Shown: piece by piece, positions 22,099 through 35,900 of the stretch
How positions within the stretch are numbered: position 1 is the stretch's first letter
Layout of the letters: each line of letters begins with the position of its first letter
Made by a program: the position numbers and the translations under genes
From: Epiperipatus broadwayi
Lineage: Eukaryota > Onychophora > Udeonychophora > Euonychophora > Peripatidae
Length of the DNA: 64,000 nucleotides
Assembly (NCBI GenBank): GCA_028023455.1
Contig: JAQFVV010000003.1
Location: 644,001 to 708,000, forward strand
Direction of reading: 5' to 3'
The notes under the pieces: generated by a model
Told to the model about the DNA's origin: nothing
What the model saw: the letters and a program-made list of their open reading frames with translations, nothing else
The model's database searches: none

Positions 22099-25000
22099 CA
22101 ATGATCTATAATTATCCTGACTTTATAAATTCTATCAGTGCCTAAAAATGTATTCTATAAAATTAAATTATATAAAATGTATAATTTATCCATAATGTTT
22201 TTTTATAAATAAAAATAAAATAAAAAAGGCAGTACTCACAGTTGATAGGAAAATTTAGACATATATTTCTTTGAAAGCTCTTGACTAAAATAAGTGGTGA
22301 ATGAATTCATTTCTGCTAAAAAAAAAAAAAAAACTTTCTGTGACTACTAAAAAAATGAGGAAAAAAAAGTAATTGAAAATTGCATTTTTCAAAAAAAAAA
22401 TCATAAAAAATTGAAATTTTATTGTAAAAAAAAAAATACGCACATTTTTTTCCTTGTAATACAATGGCAGATAGAAAAAAGTAATCTTCCTGGGTTTGAA
22501 ATTAATTGATACTTCACAAACTCAGTTGTTATGGTAAACTTACACTGATGAGTTCCAGGCTAATTCCAGAGCAAAGGAGTTTAAATTGGCAATATTTTAG
22601 AATAAGTTTTGGTGGCTACCACTTGGTCATATGATTGTATGGAAGCCATTTTGATTGCTTTTAGTGATTTAAAAATGTCATTTTTTAAAAAAAAGCTTTT
22701 GTAAATTCAAAATTATTTTAGAAAAAATGTGGCACATAGTTAATTGTTAATAATCAGTTCCATATATGTTAAATTTATCTGAAATATTGCAGATTTTAAA
22801 TGGTCTTTTGACAGTTTAAACCTGGAAATTTTTCTTTGTTGCCTAGAAATATTAAATAAATAAAAGATCGTTATGTTTATTCTTGGTTATTAATAACTAT
22901 TGTTATAATTTATAAAATATTATTTTTTTTTTTCATTTTTATTTATGCAAATGAGTTGTTTTTAAAAGATGCTAGAAAGAATGTGGGAAAATAAATAAAA
23001 AGTTTTTTGAAATGATTGCCTGAATAATAAAAGAGCAAGATTTTTGAATAAAAATAACAGAAAGCAAATCTTTAACTGTGTGGCAATTAGAAAGAATCTT
23101 TCTTCAAATTTCATGATTTAAAACGTAACTGTCTATTAATTATATATTTTAATAATTCAGAAATCAAAACACGTATTTCTAAGAGAATATGATTAAGGGA
23201 GTGGTCATCCTCTCATTTGCTACTACATTTTTTTAAGAAGTCAGATGAAAAGCTTAATGTGAAATAAGAGAATTATATTGACACAATTTTTTCTTCAAAA
23301 TTAAAAGATACCTTAGATATTAAAATAGTTATCAATCAATTAAGAAGCAAAAAAGGATATAAAATTATTGTTCACAAGCAAATCAGATATTCAATAATAA
23401 TGGCTTATAATAATAATTCCATTCTGTTATCATATCATTGACTTTCATGTGTATTACCAAGTTGCCCGAAAAAACATGCAAGAACTATTGACAGTTATTA
23501 TTCAATGTCACAATATTCAGGTTAAATAAAACAAATGGAAATAGCATAAATCTTTAAATATTCATGACATGCATTGCATGTATGCTACAGGTCATAAAAA
23601 AATCAAATAGTTAAGTGGTATCCATATTTTTGTAAATAGATCATCTAGTTTTCATGGTACTCATCTTTATCAATTATAAATTTTTGCAGGTCAAAATATG
23701 CTCTTGATGCCACACTTGATGCTTTTATTTTAATTATTTATACCACTACAATATATATATATATACTTTCCCTTTTATTTTTAAGAATTTCTAAGAATTA
23801 GAAATTATGATTACTTTTACTTTAGATATATATATATATATGCTATTTGGCAGGTTTTTATATAGTTTAATATGATAATTTTATCATGTTTGTTTTTCAA
23901 AGGATTTTGTATTTTGTATATTCTACTTTTGCAATAAAATATTTATTACCAAATTTATGTATTTTTTTGAAATATTGTGAATTAAATATAGAACAGTCTT
24001 TAAAAAAGTTACTGCAGAGCAAAGCCTCTCATAAAAAAATAGTGTTTGAGAAGATAGTGTTTATCAGGCTTCCCAAATATAGATGGTGATAATTTGATTT
24101 TGGTTGGATCATGGAACTATCGTTTGCTAATATTCTTATTATTAATCTACACTATTGTAATCCATAAATATATAAGCTTTTTATGTGTGGGTTTGACCTT
24201 AGGATGTTAAGTTATATCTTTACAGGAATAAAAAAAAAAAAAGCATGTATCTCATCATAGAGAAATTTTAAACATTCCAGAGAGGGTGGGTAATATTTGA
24301 AATAGGATGGTCCTATTAATTAATGTTACAAATCCTTATTGACTTTATAAGATGAAAATGTTTAATAAACATTTAAGATATAAGCCTTTTTATTTATTTT
24401 TGGAGATTGTTTTCTGGATTCATGAAAATATTCTATACATCTCTAAGGAAGCTCATATTTGTTTGAAGGAATTTTATCACCAGAAGCCATTTGCAAAATG
24501 TTTAATTATTATGAATGCAGGGAAAAAAACAAGCAGCAAAAAGTTAAAGATGAGGAACCAGAAATATTGGTTATTTGCTTCATATTCTAACAGAAAATTT
24601 TGTAACAGTAAGAATATTCCACACATAGAAGATATGTTTTAAAGCAAAACTAACAATATATAATATTCTAATGATCTATTCAATATGTCCCATGGTTTTG
24701 GTTCAAATAAATATGAAAATTGAATGATTAATAAAATTCAAATAAAAACTATTTAATATAATGATATTAACCAATTTGAAGATGATTTATACTTAAAAGT
24801 ACTCTCAGAAAGATTTTATTTCTTTTCCAGTTTCAATAAAGAAGAAAGTCAAAGGTGCTGAACCTTCTAAAAAGAACTTTTTATCTTGGAAAACTTTTAA
24901 AGGAATGATTATAATCCATTTTTACCATCATCCCAACATGTCCTTTAGTGGAATGCATGATTTCTCAGAGCTGTGGATATTAATTAGCATATGTGCGTAA

Positions 25001-25249
25001 AAGGCATATATTTTTATTGAATTACAAACATAAACTAAATGGATTAATAATAATATAAAATAGAATTTATTGATAATGAATAAATGAAACTGTTGGTATA
25101 TGTTCACAACTATTGATACATTCACAAAATATTTTAAATTTAAGTTTAAGGCTTGATAATATTTTATAATGATAAGATCTCACTATGCTAAATATTGAAA
25201 CAGTGATAAACCATTGTTTTTTTTAAATACTGTTCTTTTAATATTTTTC
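22099..25249. other. unassigned A+T-rich DNA
   Basis: No gene recognised. TA runs lie near 23,752 and 23,829. Frames at 23,886-24,089 and 24,352-24,642 (plus, 67 and 96 codons) have a somewhat better amino-acid balance than most but no motif, no splice context and no recognisable relative. Confidence 0.5.
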
Positions 25250-25520
25250 TGTTGTCTTCCCTAATTTCTCCAATGAATGTAATTCTTCTTGGGCACTGGT
25301 GATGTTAGAGAGAAAATGTAGCTGCCCTAGTGATATAATATCAGTAGGTCTTAGGTAATTCAAATGGCATTGTTCCTTTTATTCTTCACAGCATTATAGA
25401 GGTATTGCACAGGCTGGTTTTGCAAGCTTCAGCATTATTTTCTGGACCTGATTGCATTTTCCAGACATTTTGACTGGTGTGGTTTTTTGGTTCTCATGTT
25501 AGACAGATTTGTTCTCAATA
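25250..25520 (-). mobile_element. fragment of LINE-type reverse transcriptase
   Basis: Minus-strand conceptual translation shows, through stops and frame changes, SGPENNAEACKTSL followed by TSIML, GTMPFELPKT and ITRAATFSL. These resemble in order the RTE blocks 'GPDNIPAEA', 'P.. W...LPKKGD' and 'YRGITLLS'. Only this short N-terminal part of the reverse transcriptase is visible. The resemblance is weaker than for the 9-11 kb element. Confidence 0.4.
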
Positions 25521-28500
25521 AAATCTTCATACTGACTGTCATAACTAGATTATTAAAAAATACTTTTAATAATAATCAATAAAATATGGTTTACAATGAA
25601 TAAAAGAATTTTAATCCACAGTTGTTTCTCTCTTCAGCATGGATCATGGCAACTTGGCAGCAATAGTAGACTGCATTCTAATATAAAGCAATATGGAATG
25701 AAGTGCTAGACTCCTAGAATTAGAATGCTAATAATATCTTAATGATATTCAAACAACATATTAGCTAGGAAAAATTTGACCATTGCATCATTACAACAAT
25801 ATATTTTTTGAAAAATATCCTTCAGAACATGTTGTAGATAAAAATTTTATGTGTATAATATCATGTTTTTATTTTTGGAGCATGCTAAACAATCTGGACA
25901 CAACTTCACACCTGCCAATCCCATAATATTGTGCTCAGAAGCAAACAATCACAAAAGAAAATAAAGGAGGCATTTTATATTAATGGAAACATCCATGCTA
26001 TTAATAGGAAAGACACTTGCTTTGAAATCTCGAAGAAATGGGCTACGTAATACTAGCTTATTTGAATATTTGCATATATTTTGCTATACATTTTATGAAG
26101 GCTATGAATATGAGACATGGATCCTTGAAAATGTTAAGCCAATAAACTTTTTTATTAATTTATATCTTCTTCTCTTTTAAACAATTATAAATAAGTGTTT
26201 TTGTTACATAAGTAAATTAAATACAAGAAGATAAAAAATAATTTTTTTATCTCTCTTTATTTACATTTTGTTAACATAGAAAGAAAATTCATTGACGACC
26301 TTTACATTTTTAATTATAAGTTCTAAAATATTGTGAATTGTAAAATTTTAATATTATATTTTACCTGCACCATTCAGGTTTACTATAGAAATGTGGGATT
26401 AAAAAAAAAAAAACTCAGTTCAAAAAAGGCAAACTATAATAGGTTCAAATTTAGAGGTTTTTTTAAAAAAAAAAAAAATGACAATTTTTCTTTCTTCCTT
26501 TACATTGTAATTTATCATTTTCTTACATATCACAAAGTAAATACTAAATAATATTAATAATATGCATAAATTAATTTTTCTTTTAATATTTAGGCAGTTA
26601 ACATTTTTATTTCCCAAATAATCCACAACTACATGCACACACACTAATTCCAGTTTATATATTTATTAGATGAGTTTTTATTAAACACTTTTTCTCTCAC
26701 TCCCTCTCTCTTTGCCACATTGTTGTATAACTGATCTGGGCTGCATTGAACTAGTTTGTTATGGCTATAATATCTTATATTGCTGTTTTAAAGTTCTCCA
26801 AAGAACTTTACTTTATGAAAGACTTAAATTAAAATTGTTTTAGGGTAACCCTCATTTCACTCTCAGAGTACAATTTTTCAATAAAGCAATCAATATAATA
26901 CATATCTAGAGTATTTTTGAGATAAGTTTTATAAAATAAGTAGAATATACGTCTCTCATGAAAGTCCCAATCATTTTTTAAATATCTATGTTTATCCATT
27001 TTACATATCAAATACAATGAAGATTTATTACTATATTCCATAAATTATATCTAGACAGTGAGAGATTTTGTGATTTGTATACAGAATAGATGGAGGATTT
27101 ATGTTATTTATAGCCACTGCTATTAAAAGATATTATTTTTTCTTTTAATTTTCAAATAAATCTTTTTAAAAAACAAAACATTGTTAACACATTTTCTTTC
27201 AATAGAGGTTTTAAGTGATTTTTCTTTCTTGAAAAATTGTGTCTCACCTTAGAGAAACATTCTGGTGCCATTCACCTTTCATGATTTTACTCAGCATTGA
27301 ATGGTATATATGCTTATGTCTATATTGATATCTCATGTTGTACACTTTCAAATGATAAATAAAAATGGCAATCAAAATATAAAATTTCATAGTTCAAAGT
27401 TTAAATTGCAGAACTCAGTTTACATAAAATAGTGGGGAGTTTTTTTCCACATTTTATTTGTCAAACAGAAATTATTGCAAATATATTTTTTTCAATTTCA
27501 GATTACTTTTGTTAATTTGAAAGATTTATTTATTTAAAAAATATTCATTTTTATAATTATATAATGTTTTAATAGGATTTAGATATTTTTAATATAAAAA
27601 AAATAAAAAAAATAAAGATTTCATAAAGAATAAGTTTTTTTTCTCATTAAATATATTTTTCAGACTCAAGCAGACATAAAATCTTTTGAATCGATAATTA
27701 TTATAACTGATTATTTTTTTTTGTATTTGTAAAATTATTTCTTTATTTCTAATAAAGCAATAATTATTTACATTTATGTTTTTTAATAATAAAAAAATTA
27801 AAACATCAAAATTTGATAAAAATATTTTTTTCATTAAATAAAATTGAAGGCCACATATAGAAATCAATCAGTGTCAATTAAAAATCTTTATATGATAAAC
27901 TAAATAGGTTTATATTAAACTTAAAATTGTATATAAATAAATTGATGCAGAAATACTTTGTAAATCTCAGTAAAATGCATAACATCTTCTTTTACAGACT
28001 ATATTTCAAATCTATTGGGCACAAAAGCATGAAATAATTACAGTGTAATCTTTTTAAATATTAAACTATTAAATATTATTAGTTATATTAGCCTAAGGCA
28101 GAAAAGAGAACAACTATAAATTATTACTTTAAGCAATTAATATCAGTTTATAATTCTCTATATAATAAACATAATATGTTAATATTAGCAATACTATATA
28201 AACCAAATTACTACTCATAACAAAGTTTAAATATATCAGCTAATAAATTTACACATAAACTCTTACTAAAATGAGCATCATATGAAAGTACCAACCAATT
28301 ATCTTTTTTAAAGGAAGAATTTTTTTGTATTCAAACATTATACCTCAGACAGATGCAATATCATATGGGAGTAACAATATATAATGTAAAAAACTTTTAC
28401 TTTTACATATCAAATGTCAGATCTATTCAATGTTAAAACGTGAAAAATTATTATGCCATCTTTTTAAATATTAATCTTTTTAACCTTATGGCAAATTAAC

Positions 28501-28734
28501 CTCATTTAGAAGTAATTTGTTCACATAGTGTTGCCAGTTAAGCATTAACACCTTTACTTTGTTACATAGAGAATTATTAGCTGATAATAATTAATATTTA
28601 AGGCACAATTTGTAATTTTTGCCAACTCCTCCTTAGGCAAATTTAATATAACATTAAACAGCTTAATATAAAAATAAAACTATCATACTTTTTTATCTAA
28701 TATATTTTAAGTTTGGTATATAAAAGAAGTTTAA
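25521..28734. other. unassigned A+T-rich DNA
   Basis: No gene or repeat family recognised. Frames at 25,983-26,180, 26,333-26,551 (plus) and 26,420-26,644, 26,829-27,041, 27,589-27,867 (minus) consist of A/T-encoded residues, and some overlap on opposite strands. I treat them as chance. Confidence 0.5.
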
Positions 28735-29640
28735 TCTGTAATATTCATTAGAGATCAACCACTATGCATATGCTTTAAAGTAATAAACACTTTTGAGGAA
28801 GTCTCTTCTTTCAAAACATAAGATAAAGTCTTTTGAAAAGATAGAATGAATCCACTCCACTTTTTTAACCTAACTATATATGTATGTATAGGCAAATGTT
28901 AAGAATTTGCAAATAAAGCATGAAAATATTAATAAATCACTTTTAGTTCTATTTGCTATGTTTTTATTATTATTGTCTGTGAAATTTTTACAATTTATGA
29001 AACAGTCAATAATAAAAACATAGCAAATGGAATTAAAAGTGATTAATTAATATCTTCATGCTCTCATTTCTAATTGCTGAAGGTTTGACTACATATATAT
29101 ATATATATATATAGGTTTAAAATGTAGAGTGGATTCATTCTATCTTTTCAAAAGACTTTATATTGTGTTTGGTAAGGAGAGTATTCATCAAAAGTGTTTA
29201 CTAATTTAAAGCACATGGGTAGCAGATAATCCCTAATAAATATTACAAATTTAAAAAAAAAACATAGTTCTATATAAATAAACTACTCAATATATATATA
29301 TGTGTGTGTTTAATATTACATCTAATATATGATCATGCCATAATTTGCAAAAATTTCACAGATGTCAATAATAAAAACATAGAAAATGGAATTAAAAGTG
29401 ATTAATTAAAATCTTCATGCTGTCATTTCCAAATGCTTAAGAATTGCCTGTTCATATATGTTTAAGTTAAATATATATAGTAGATTCATTCTATCTTTTC
29501 AAAAGACTGTATATTGTATTTAGAAAGGAGAGAATTCCTCAAAAGTGTTTATTACTTTAAAGTGCATGAGTAGTGGTTGATCCCTAATGAATATTATAGA
29601 TTTTAAAAAAAAACCATAGTGTTATATAAATAAATTATTC
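28735..29640. repeat. family E: 359-bp tandem repeat with internal inversion
   Basis: A minus-oriented partial unit (28,735-28,975) faces plus-oriented copies (about 28,990-29,345 and 29,346-29,640). The anchor aattaaaagtgattaatta lies at 29,031 and 29,390, period 359; its complement, taatcacttttagttc, is near 28,935. Left-arm pieces such as cttttgaaaagatagaatga pair with tcattctatcttttcaaaag in both plus copies. The flip lies near 28,981. Non-coding; no hammerhead core seen. Confidence 0.85.
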
Positions 29641-30039
29641 ATTATAAAAGAAGTTTGTACATTTCATTAGAATGTTACTAGATGACTCTGCACTCGGCCA
29701 AGGAGAGATGCTTGTAATCCATGAAATTATCATTGTAGAGGAGTTGATTTTTGTTATTTTGGTGTGATATGTCAAAGTTAGTAAGAATTTTATTTGTGAG
29801 TTAATTACATTATTTAATGATTTAAATTTTGTTTAAGTTGTGGTTTATATATATTCGAAACAGATTCACTATTAATTCATAACATTCCCTATTTACTAAA
29901 ATTTATAAATACAAAATATCATATATCATTAACAGAGAAAAAACTCTCCACGTAGTTTTGCCACCCATTGCAATCCAGAATAATTTATGGATATAAAAGG
30001 TTTGTGCATAAAATTTCTATCTAGTGCTTACTTATTCAA

Positions 30040-30082
30040 TATCTCCACTAGTTTCTAGCCTGTTGCTTTTATCAATGAGAAG
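30040..30082 (-). ncRNA. decayed hammerhead ribozyme (family A)
   Basis: Minus strand: UCUCA, then UUGAUAA in place of CUGAUGA (C3 and G8 changed), stem II AAGCAACAGGCUA, then GAAACUAGU followed by GGAGAU. Two core changes and the missing C17 predict no activity. The AGC/GCU pairing of stem II differs from the AGCU/AGUU form of 14,930, which is mildly consistent with stem maintenance. Confidence 0.5.
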
Positions 30083-30342
30083 CCTTGCATAGAAGAGCAC
30101 TGAATCTAGATCTTAGTATCTAATGCAACCCTCCAGCAACCAACCACCTTTTACTTTTTAATTAATTACAAAGTGATGAGTCCAAAATAAAAACACAATA
30201 TTTTTTTTCAATCCAAGTTCATTCATATAATTATATAAATCTGAACCCAGTTCAGAATCTCTACATTTTGCTGTCTTTGGTTCTTTAATAACCATAATCA
30301 CTTACATACTATTTGGCAGAATTGTTATTGAACCAGTAAACA

Positions 30343-30400
30343 TCTGATCACTGTTCCCTATGCTTACATAACCTGTTATAACATAGGAAATAGTGATCAT
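30343..30400. repeat. short hairpin at centre of family A foldback
   Basis: gatcactgttccctatg pairs with cataggaaatagtgatc (15 of 17) around a loop of about 20 bases. Confidence 0.75.
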
Positions 30401-30639
30401 GTGATGTTTAGTGGTTTAATATCAATCTTGTCAAACAGAATGATGATGACTATGGTTATTAGATAACCAAATACACCAAAATGTATAATTGCCAAACAGG
30501 GTTCAAATTTATATGACTACATAATTGAATGACCTTGGATTGAAAACATTGTGTTTAATAGTTGACTAAAAAATAAAGGATGACTGCTGTAGAATTGCAT
30601 TAGATCCTAAGATCTAGATGCAGACCTCTCAGATCCAAG

Positions 30640-30684
30640 GCTCCTCTCTAATGAATGCCACAAGTTAGAAACTATTCTGGGAAT
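30640..30684 (+). ncRNA. decayed hammerhead ribozyme (family A)
   Basis: Plus strand: CUCCUCU, CUAAUGA (G5 changed to A), AUGCCACAAGUUA, GAAACUAUUCU then GGGAAU. The G5 change and altered stem III predict an inactive ribozyme. Confidence 0.5.
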
Positions 30685-31179
30685 ATTGGATGAGTAGGCA
30701 TTAGATAGGTTTATGCATAAACCTTTTTGCATACATTAATTAGTCTGCCTTGCACTGGGTGACAATACTTTATTGAGAGTTTTGTCTTTGTCATAACAGC
30801 TTGCATAAACATTAAAAAAGATAATCATGTCATGTTTAGTGGTTTAATCGAATATCATTCTTGTATTTTGAATATCAATTTATTCTCAGTAGATCAGTCT
30901 CAGATTCTAAACATCTGATTTCTACACCAGGATGATAGAGCAATCTTAATGTATTTTAAACAGTAATTGTTTATTTTCAAACATGAATACATATACAACT
31001 AATCTTACATATATATGATGTTTAAGTGTTTAATGCAATACTAAAACACTTATGGGATAAACATATTATAGCACTATAAGTCTAGTATTCACTGGTTAAT
31101 AAATCTTATAGTATGTAACTTTGACATATATATTTTTCAAAATTTCCAGAGTTTCTTCAACCTCTCTAGAGCTATCTAC

Positions 31180-31425
31180 TCTGTGTCAAGAAATCAATGG
31201 ATACTAGATGGTGCAAGTACTAGTATATTACAATTCCCAAGTCAGTTTCAAAATCATTATTTTTATTTTAATTTTAGGCTACTATTTGGATAATAAAATG
31301 AGTTTATAAAAGATTGCTTCTAAATAAATAAGTACATTGATTCAAGTTTTTAATCCTAGTTTTCACAGAAGAGAAAAAGCTGAAAACTAGTCTGGGTATA
31401 GCATCAAATCATATGGTGTTCCCTG
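31180..31425. repeat. possible heavily decayed family A copy
   Basis: actagatggtgcaagtact near 31,203 and gaaaactagtctgggtata at 31,382-31,400 match family A landmarks, the latter corresponding to GAAACUAGUCUGGGGAUA of the ribozyme's 3' half. Everything else is unrecognisable. Confidence 0.4.
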
Positions 31426-31791
31426 ATCAATGACCCTAGCATAAAGAAGAAAACTATTTTATTATTTGTAAATAAGAAAACTTGCTCTATCATATTAGAT
31501 AGATTTTTTTACCATTTTTTTTTGGATAAATCTCGTTCAGAATTGTTTATTTAAAAGTTTAAAACAATTAAACAGGTATTACCTTCAAGAATCTCACTGA
31601 TTTATGTAGACAGTATCCTTGAATCATCTTTTGTTGGTATATAATATCAAACATTTCAATCTCTACATTTTAGAACAATGTACAGATATCTTATTTACAC
31701 AAAAAATATTCTATAAAGTACATAATAAAATATAAAATATTATCAGGTATTAATAACATAAACAGAAACTTCCCTTAAACAAATTCTTGCC

Positions 31792-31796
31792 TATAT

Positions 31797-31891
<95 letters not shown>
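31792..31891. repeat. (TA)n microsatellite, about 100 bp
   Basis: Nearly uninterrupted TA dinucleotides with one phase break near 31,807. This is the longest TA tract of the window and a likely length-variable, cruciform-prone site. Confidence 0.95.
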
Positions 31892-31893
<2 letters not shown>

Positions 31894-32939
31894 TATCTTT
31901 TCACAAATAATCCTTTAACTATGATTATGTGGATGTAGCAATTTCATGAAAGTGCTTAGCCAGTTAATATTATTATTCACACTTTAGATTTAACTTTAAT
32001 TGCATTTCAGTGCATTTAAAATACTAGCAGATATTTAATGAAACATCATTTAAATGCTAATAACATTATTAGATATTACCAAATGAATCCAGAAATTTGG
32101 TATTCATATAAAAAGCAATGTTCAACAATGGCTTATCATCTTATTGATTTTTTTAGGATATCAATATTATATTCATTATTGTGTTGATGGAATACAGCCA
32201 TTTTAGTGCTGACCCATCTTTTTTATCTCTTAAAAATATTTGTGCTTCAAATCTTTATCTGATGAAATATCTATTTCTCCATTTTTATTTCTATTCATTA
32301 TTGCTTTGAAAACCTTGACGTGAAACACAATTTAAATACTTAGTACTTTATTATCATTCTATTTTTAGTATCCAACGTCCTTATTCAAAGATAGTCACTA
32401 AAAATATTTTAGTCTGAACAATCCTAATCTGTTTTTAAAATCTTTTTTTTTTTTACATATTATTTCCAAACTTTTTATAGCACTAACTGTCATGCCACAC
32501 AAATCTCTGGGTTTCTGAATTATTTGTTGTTGATTAATGTTCAAAAGATTTGAAAGCTATTGGTGATTTAGATATTTTCATTATTTATTTTAAATTCAAC
32601 TACTTCTATCATTTCTTTTTAATATAAAGAGACTTTTGAAATTTATAATATACTTCTAAAATTGGAATATTAGAATAAATAGTGTTAAAAATTCACAAGC
32701 AATGGTAAACTACCATTATCAATGATTAAGAGTTCATGCTTAAGCATATAAAGAGAATTTTAGTAATTCAGATATCTGTGACATGTCAACCTTATTATAT
32801 AAACCAAATTATACAAGTAAATTTTCATAACCACAAGACTTTATTATTTTTGCAAGAGTTGTCATAGTAATATTTTTTATTAAATCTATATATAATTGTA
32901 TGCACTAATAAAAACTAGTAAACATAGTACTGTAAATAA

Positions 32940-32992
<53 letters not shown>

Positions 32993-35900
32993 AAATAAAA
33001 CTTAAATAAAACCTATTTAAGTAAATGATTGTTCTTTAATAAGACTGATATGAGTATCATGTATATATTCTGTCTTTTATGAGTATGGACTAAAATGAAA
33101 ACTTTTCTAAAAACAGTTGATTGGAAAGAGGTATTTCTAAATCAACTAATATAAAGTCACAATTTCTAAAAATAGAAAAATAAAATTGTCTAATACGTAA
33201 ATATTGGAAGCAATAAAAAGCTCACATATCGATGATTGAGTCGATCCTTCAACAATAATAACAACAAGGGAGTCTATACAATATCAATGAATAAATATTG
33301 GGTTGTCTAGCTCTTATGATGCTTTAAAAAGATAAACAAAACATCCAGCTAAGAGTGTTCTGATATTCTTTCTAATAAATCTTATATTTTATGCAGCAAA
33401 GTTACATAAACTTATGTTACTTCAAAATGTTCATAAGCAAATAAAATCTTTCTTAGACAAATTGGGTCTTACAAGCAAAACAAAACATTGTTTAAGTAAA
33501 TCAGATCTTATATGCAACGTTTTTTTTAAACCTCATAATCAAAATAATTATTTTTAAAATAATTCATATCTGAGACAAAATAATTATAAATAATTCAGAA
33601 CTCAGGATTTTTGCTATAATAAATTTTTTAATAATCCAATACAATCTTATTCTTCTTTTAATTTCTTATACCAACAATGAATGTGATCTTAGTGCCAATG
33701 ACAAGATATGAATTTATCTTTAAGAAGATATCTCAGTACATCAAATAATTATTAATTTTAAAATCAATCATGAAAACTCTTATGTTAAAATAATTATTAA
33801 TTACAGTCATGCCATTATGAATAGGAAAGGAATTTTGTTGGTCCCCATATATCACACAATACAAGTTAATTTCTAATTTTCAATCAAAATAAAAATAATC
33901 TTATGATCTTAATTTAAGACAAAATAAAGTGATCATATCCATGAATAGTATCTTAACATCAGCAATATAAAATTTAATAAAGTGACTTTTATCATATTCT
34001 TCTTGTGCTCTTATATTCATATGTTATAATGGTAAAATAAAATATGTGTGACTTTTGTGGATTTATGAGAATTCAGATAATGATTAGAGAAAGTCAAATT
34101 CAAAGATTATTAATTATAACAATATTTATTGATACTCATAAACATGACAAAATAATCATCAAATTACTTTAACAAAATTTATAAGTTATAATTATCCAAG
34201 GTTTGAAATAAAATTGTAAATTACAATTGAAATAATAAAAATAAGTAAAATTTTTAAAAAATCTTGAAATGATTTCGTATGAATTCATAAAGTTCCCACA
34301 TTTAAATAATCACACATTCAGGCACCTAAATTCATGTAGGAAATATATTTAATAGTTCTAATAAATATAAATCTTACCATCCTTCTGAAACAATAAATTT
34401 GGAAGATGTATAAATTTTAGCACAATGTAAATAATTATAAATTTAATAATAAAATATTTTATCAAGGTTTTAAAAACACATGCAAAGTGGGCATGTCAAC
34501 ACTCTCAACATATCATAACTACTCTGATTTTATCAAGAATTCAAATAAAGGCATGGTTGGCATCACATATGACCTTTAAAATATTTCAAAAGTCAATATA
34601 AAGACATGGTTGGCATCACACATGATTTTTATAAAATCTCATTTATATAAACATCAAGGAATTTAAAAGCAAGGCAAAAATGAAATCATGAAATAAACCT
34701 ACAATAAACAGCTGTACAAGAATGCAATAAAGAATTAGAACATTATCCCTCATCTTTACAAAAATAGATAATCAAAAAGGAGGTTGCTTAAAATATAATT
34801 CTATGCTAAATATCATTTAAGACAATAAGGCTCACTGGTGTGATAAAAACAATCCATTAAAATGGATATAACCCTACAATCTCACATAATAACAAAGAAT
34901 AAATGATGGGTCATATGGATAAAGTATAGCAATAATAGCAAAATATGGCTAGATATATAAATTTGTAGCTAAACAATTTAATAAAATATACAACAGTTTT
35001 ATGATTTCTTTCATGCATTTATTCATTTTGTAAATAACTCCATAAGATACTTTTATGATACACTCTAAAATATATTATATAACAGTAGTATTCTGACAAT
35101 TATATTGATAGACATATTAAAAATGTAAATAAATAAACATAAAAAAAAGATAGACATAATGCATACACAAATAAATCTTAAAACAAAATATTTATACCCT
35201 TTTACCAATTACCATTTAACAGCATAACAGTCTAATAAAGTGTCATTGAGTGTGGTGAAGATTTTACAGAATATTTGGACAATATTGAAGATTAAAATTA
35301 ACAAACAGGCAAATAAAATCTGATGTAAGTAAAATTTTAAACACTGATATAACAAAAATAACCATTTTAAGCAGTATGTAGTCTTCATTTAACAACATGA
35401 TGATAATCAATTTAAATAAAACAATGAAATGAATAGTAATAAGCATTGTGTAAATTTTCAAATAGTATATTGAATAATAATATTGTAGATATTTTATAGC
35501 ATGCAGATAAATGATAATAATATTTCCTTTAGAAGTATAACTCATAGTTTCATGTGAGGAATATTAACAAAGGGCAAACATATTTTTATTAGAATAATGC
35601 AAAGTAATGTATAAAATGTTGAGGAGCTATAAAAAAGTTTTTAGTACAAGCATGATAATCTTCTTTTTATAAATAATATACATTATAAAATGAAGAACAG
35701 ATTCCAAAAGGCAATACTGAATAATGTTTATACTTTCTTGACAACAAAATATTTTCAAACAGCAAGTAAGCATATCTAATGAATATAACAGTCTTTATTG
35801 GCTAATGAAAATTAAAGTGAGCATTGAGTCCAGTTCATATCATATTTTATCTTTCAAAGATGGATAAAATATTTATTAGCAAAATATTTATTTATAATAA

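Larger units (their letters stand above)
29930..30864. mobile_element. large family A foldback element
   Basis: About 0.93 kb. The left arm (minus orientation, to about 30,335) and right arm (plus, about 30,425-30,800) are complementary at perhaps 75-80%. Shared pieces include aaaactctcc/gagagttttg at the ends, ctagtgcttac against gtaggcattag, and the inner segment ataaccataatcac against gactatggttat. Each arm has a decayed hammerhead (30,040-30,082 minus; 30,640-30,684 plus). The outer end atgtttagtggtttaat is present twice in direct orientation (30,404 and 30,828), hinting at a partial tandem copy. A small hairpin at 30,343-30,400 sits at the centre. This looks like a full-length inverted dimer of which the 300-bp copies are shortened forms. 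Confidence 0.7.

Noticed and set aside
22546-22580. ACTGATGAGTTCCAGG followed by CAGAGCAAAGG as a hammerhead
   Set aside because: No GAAA after the putative stem II, and the flanks do not pair.
24352-24642. 96-codon plus frame with fairly balanced composition
   Set aside because: No recognised motif, no promoter, splice or poly-A context, and surrounded by anonymous A+T-rich DNA. Length is within chance expectation for the window.
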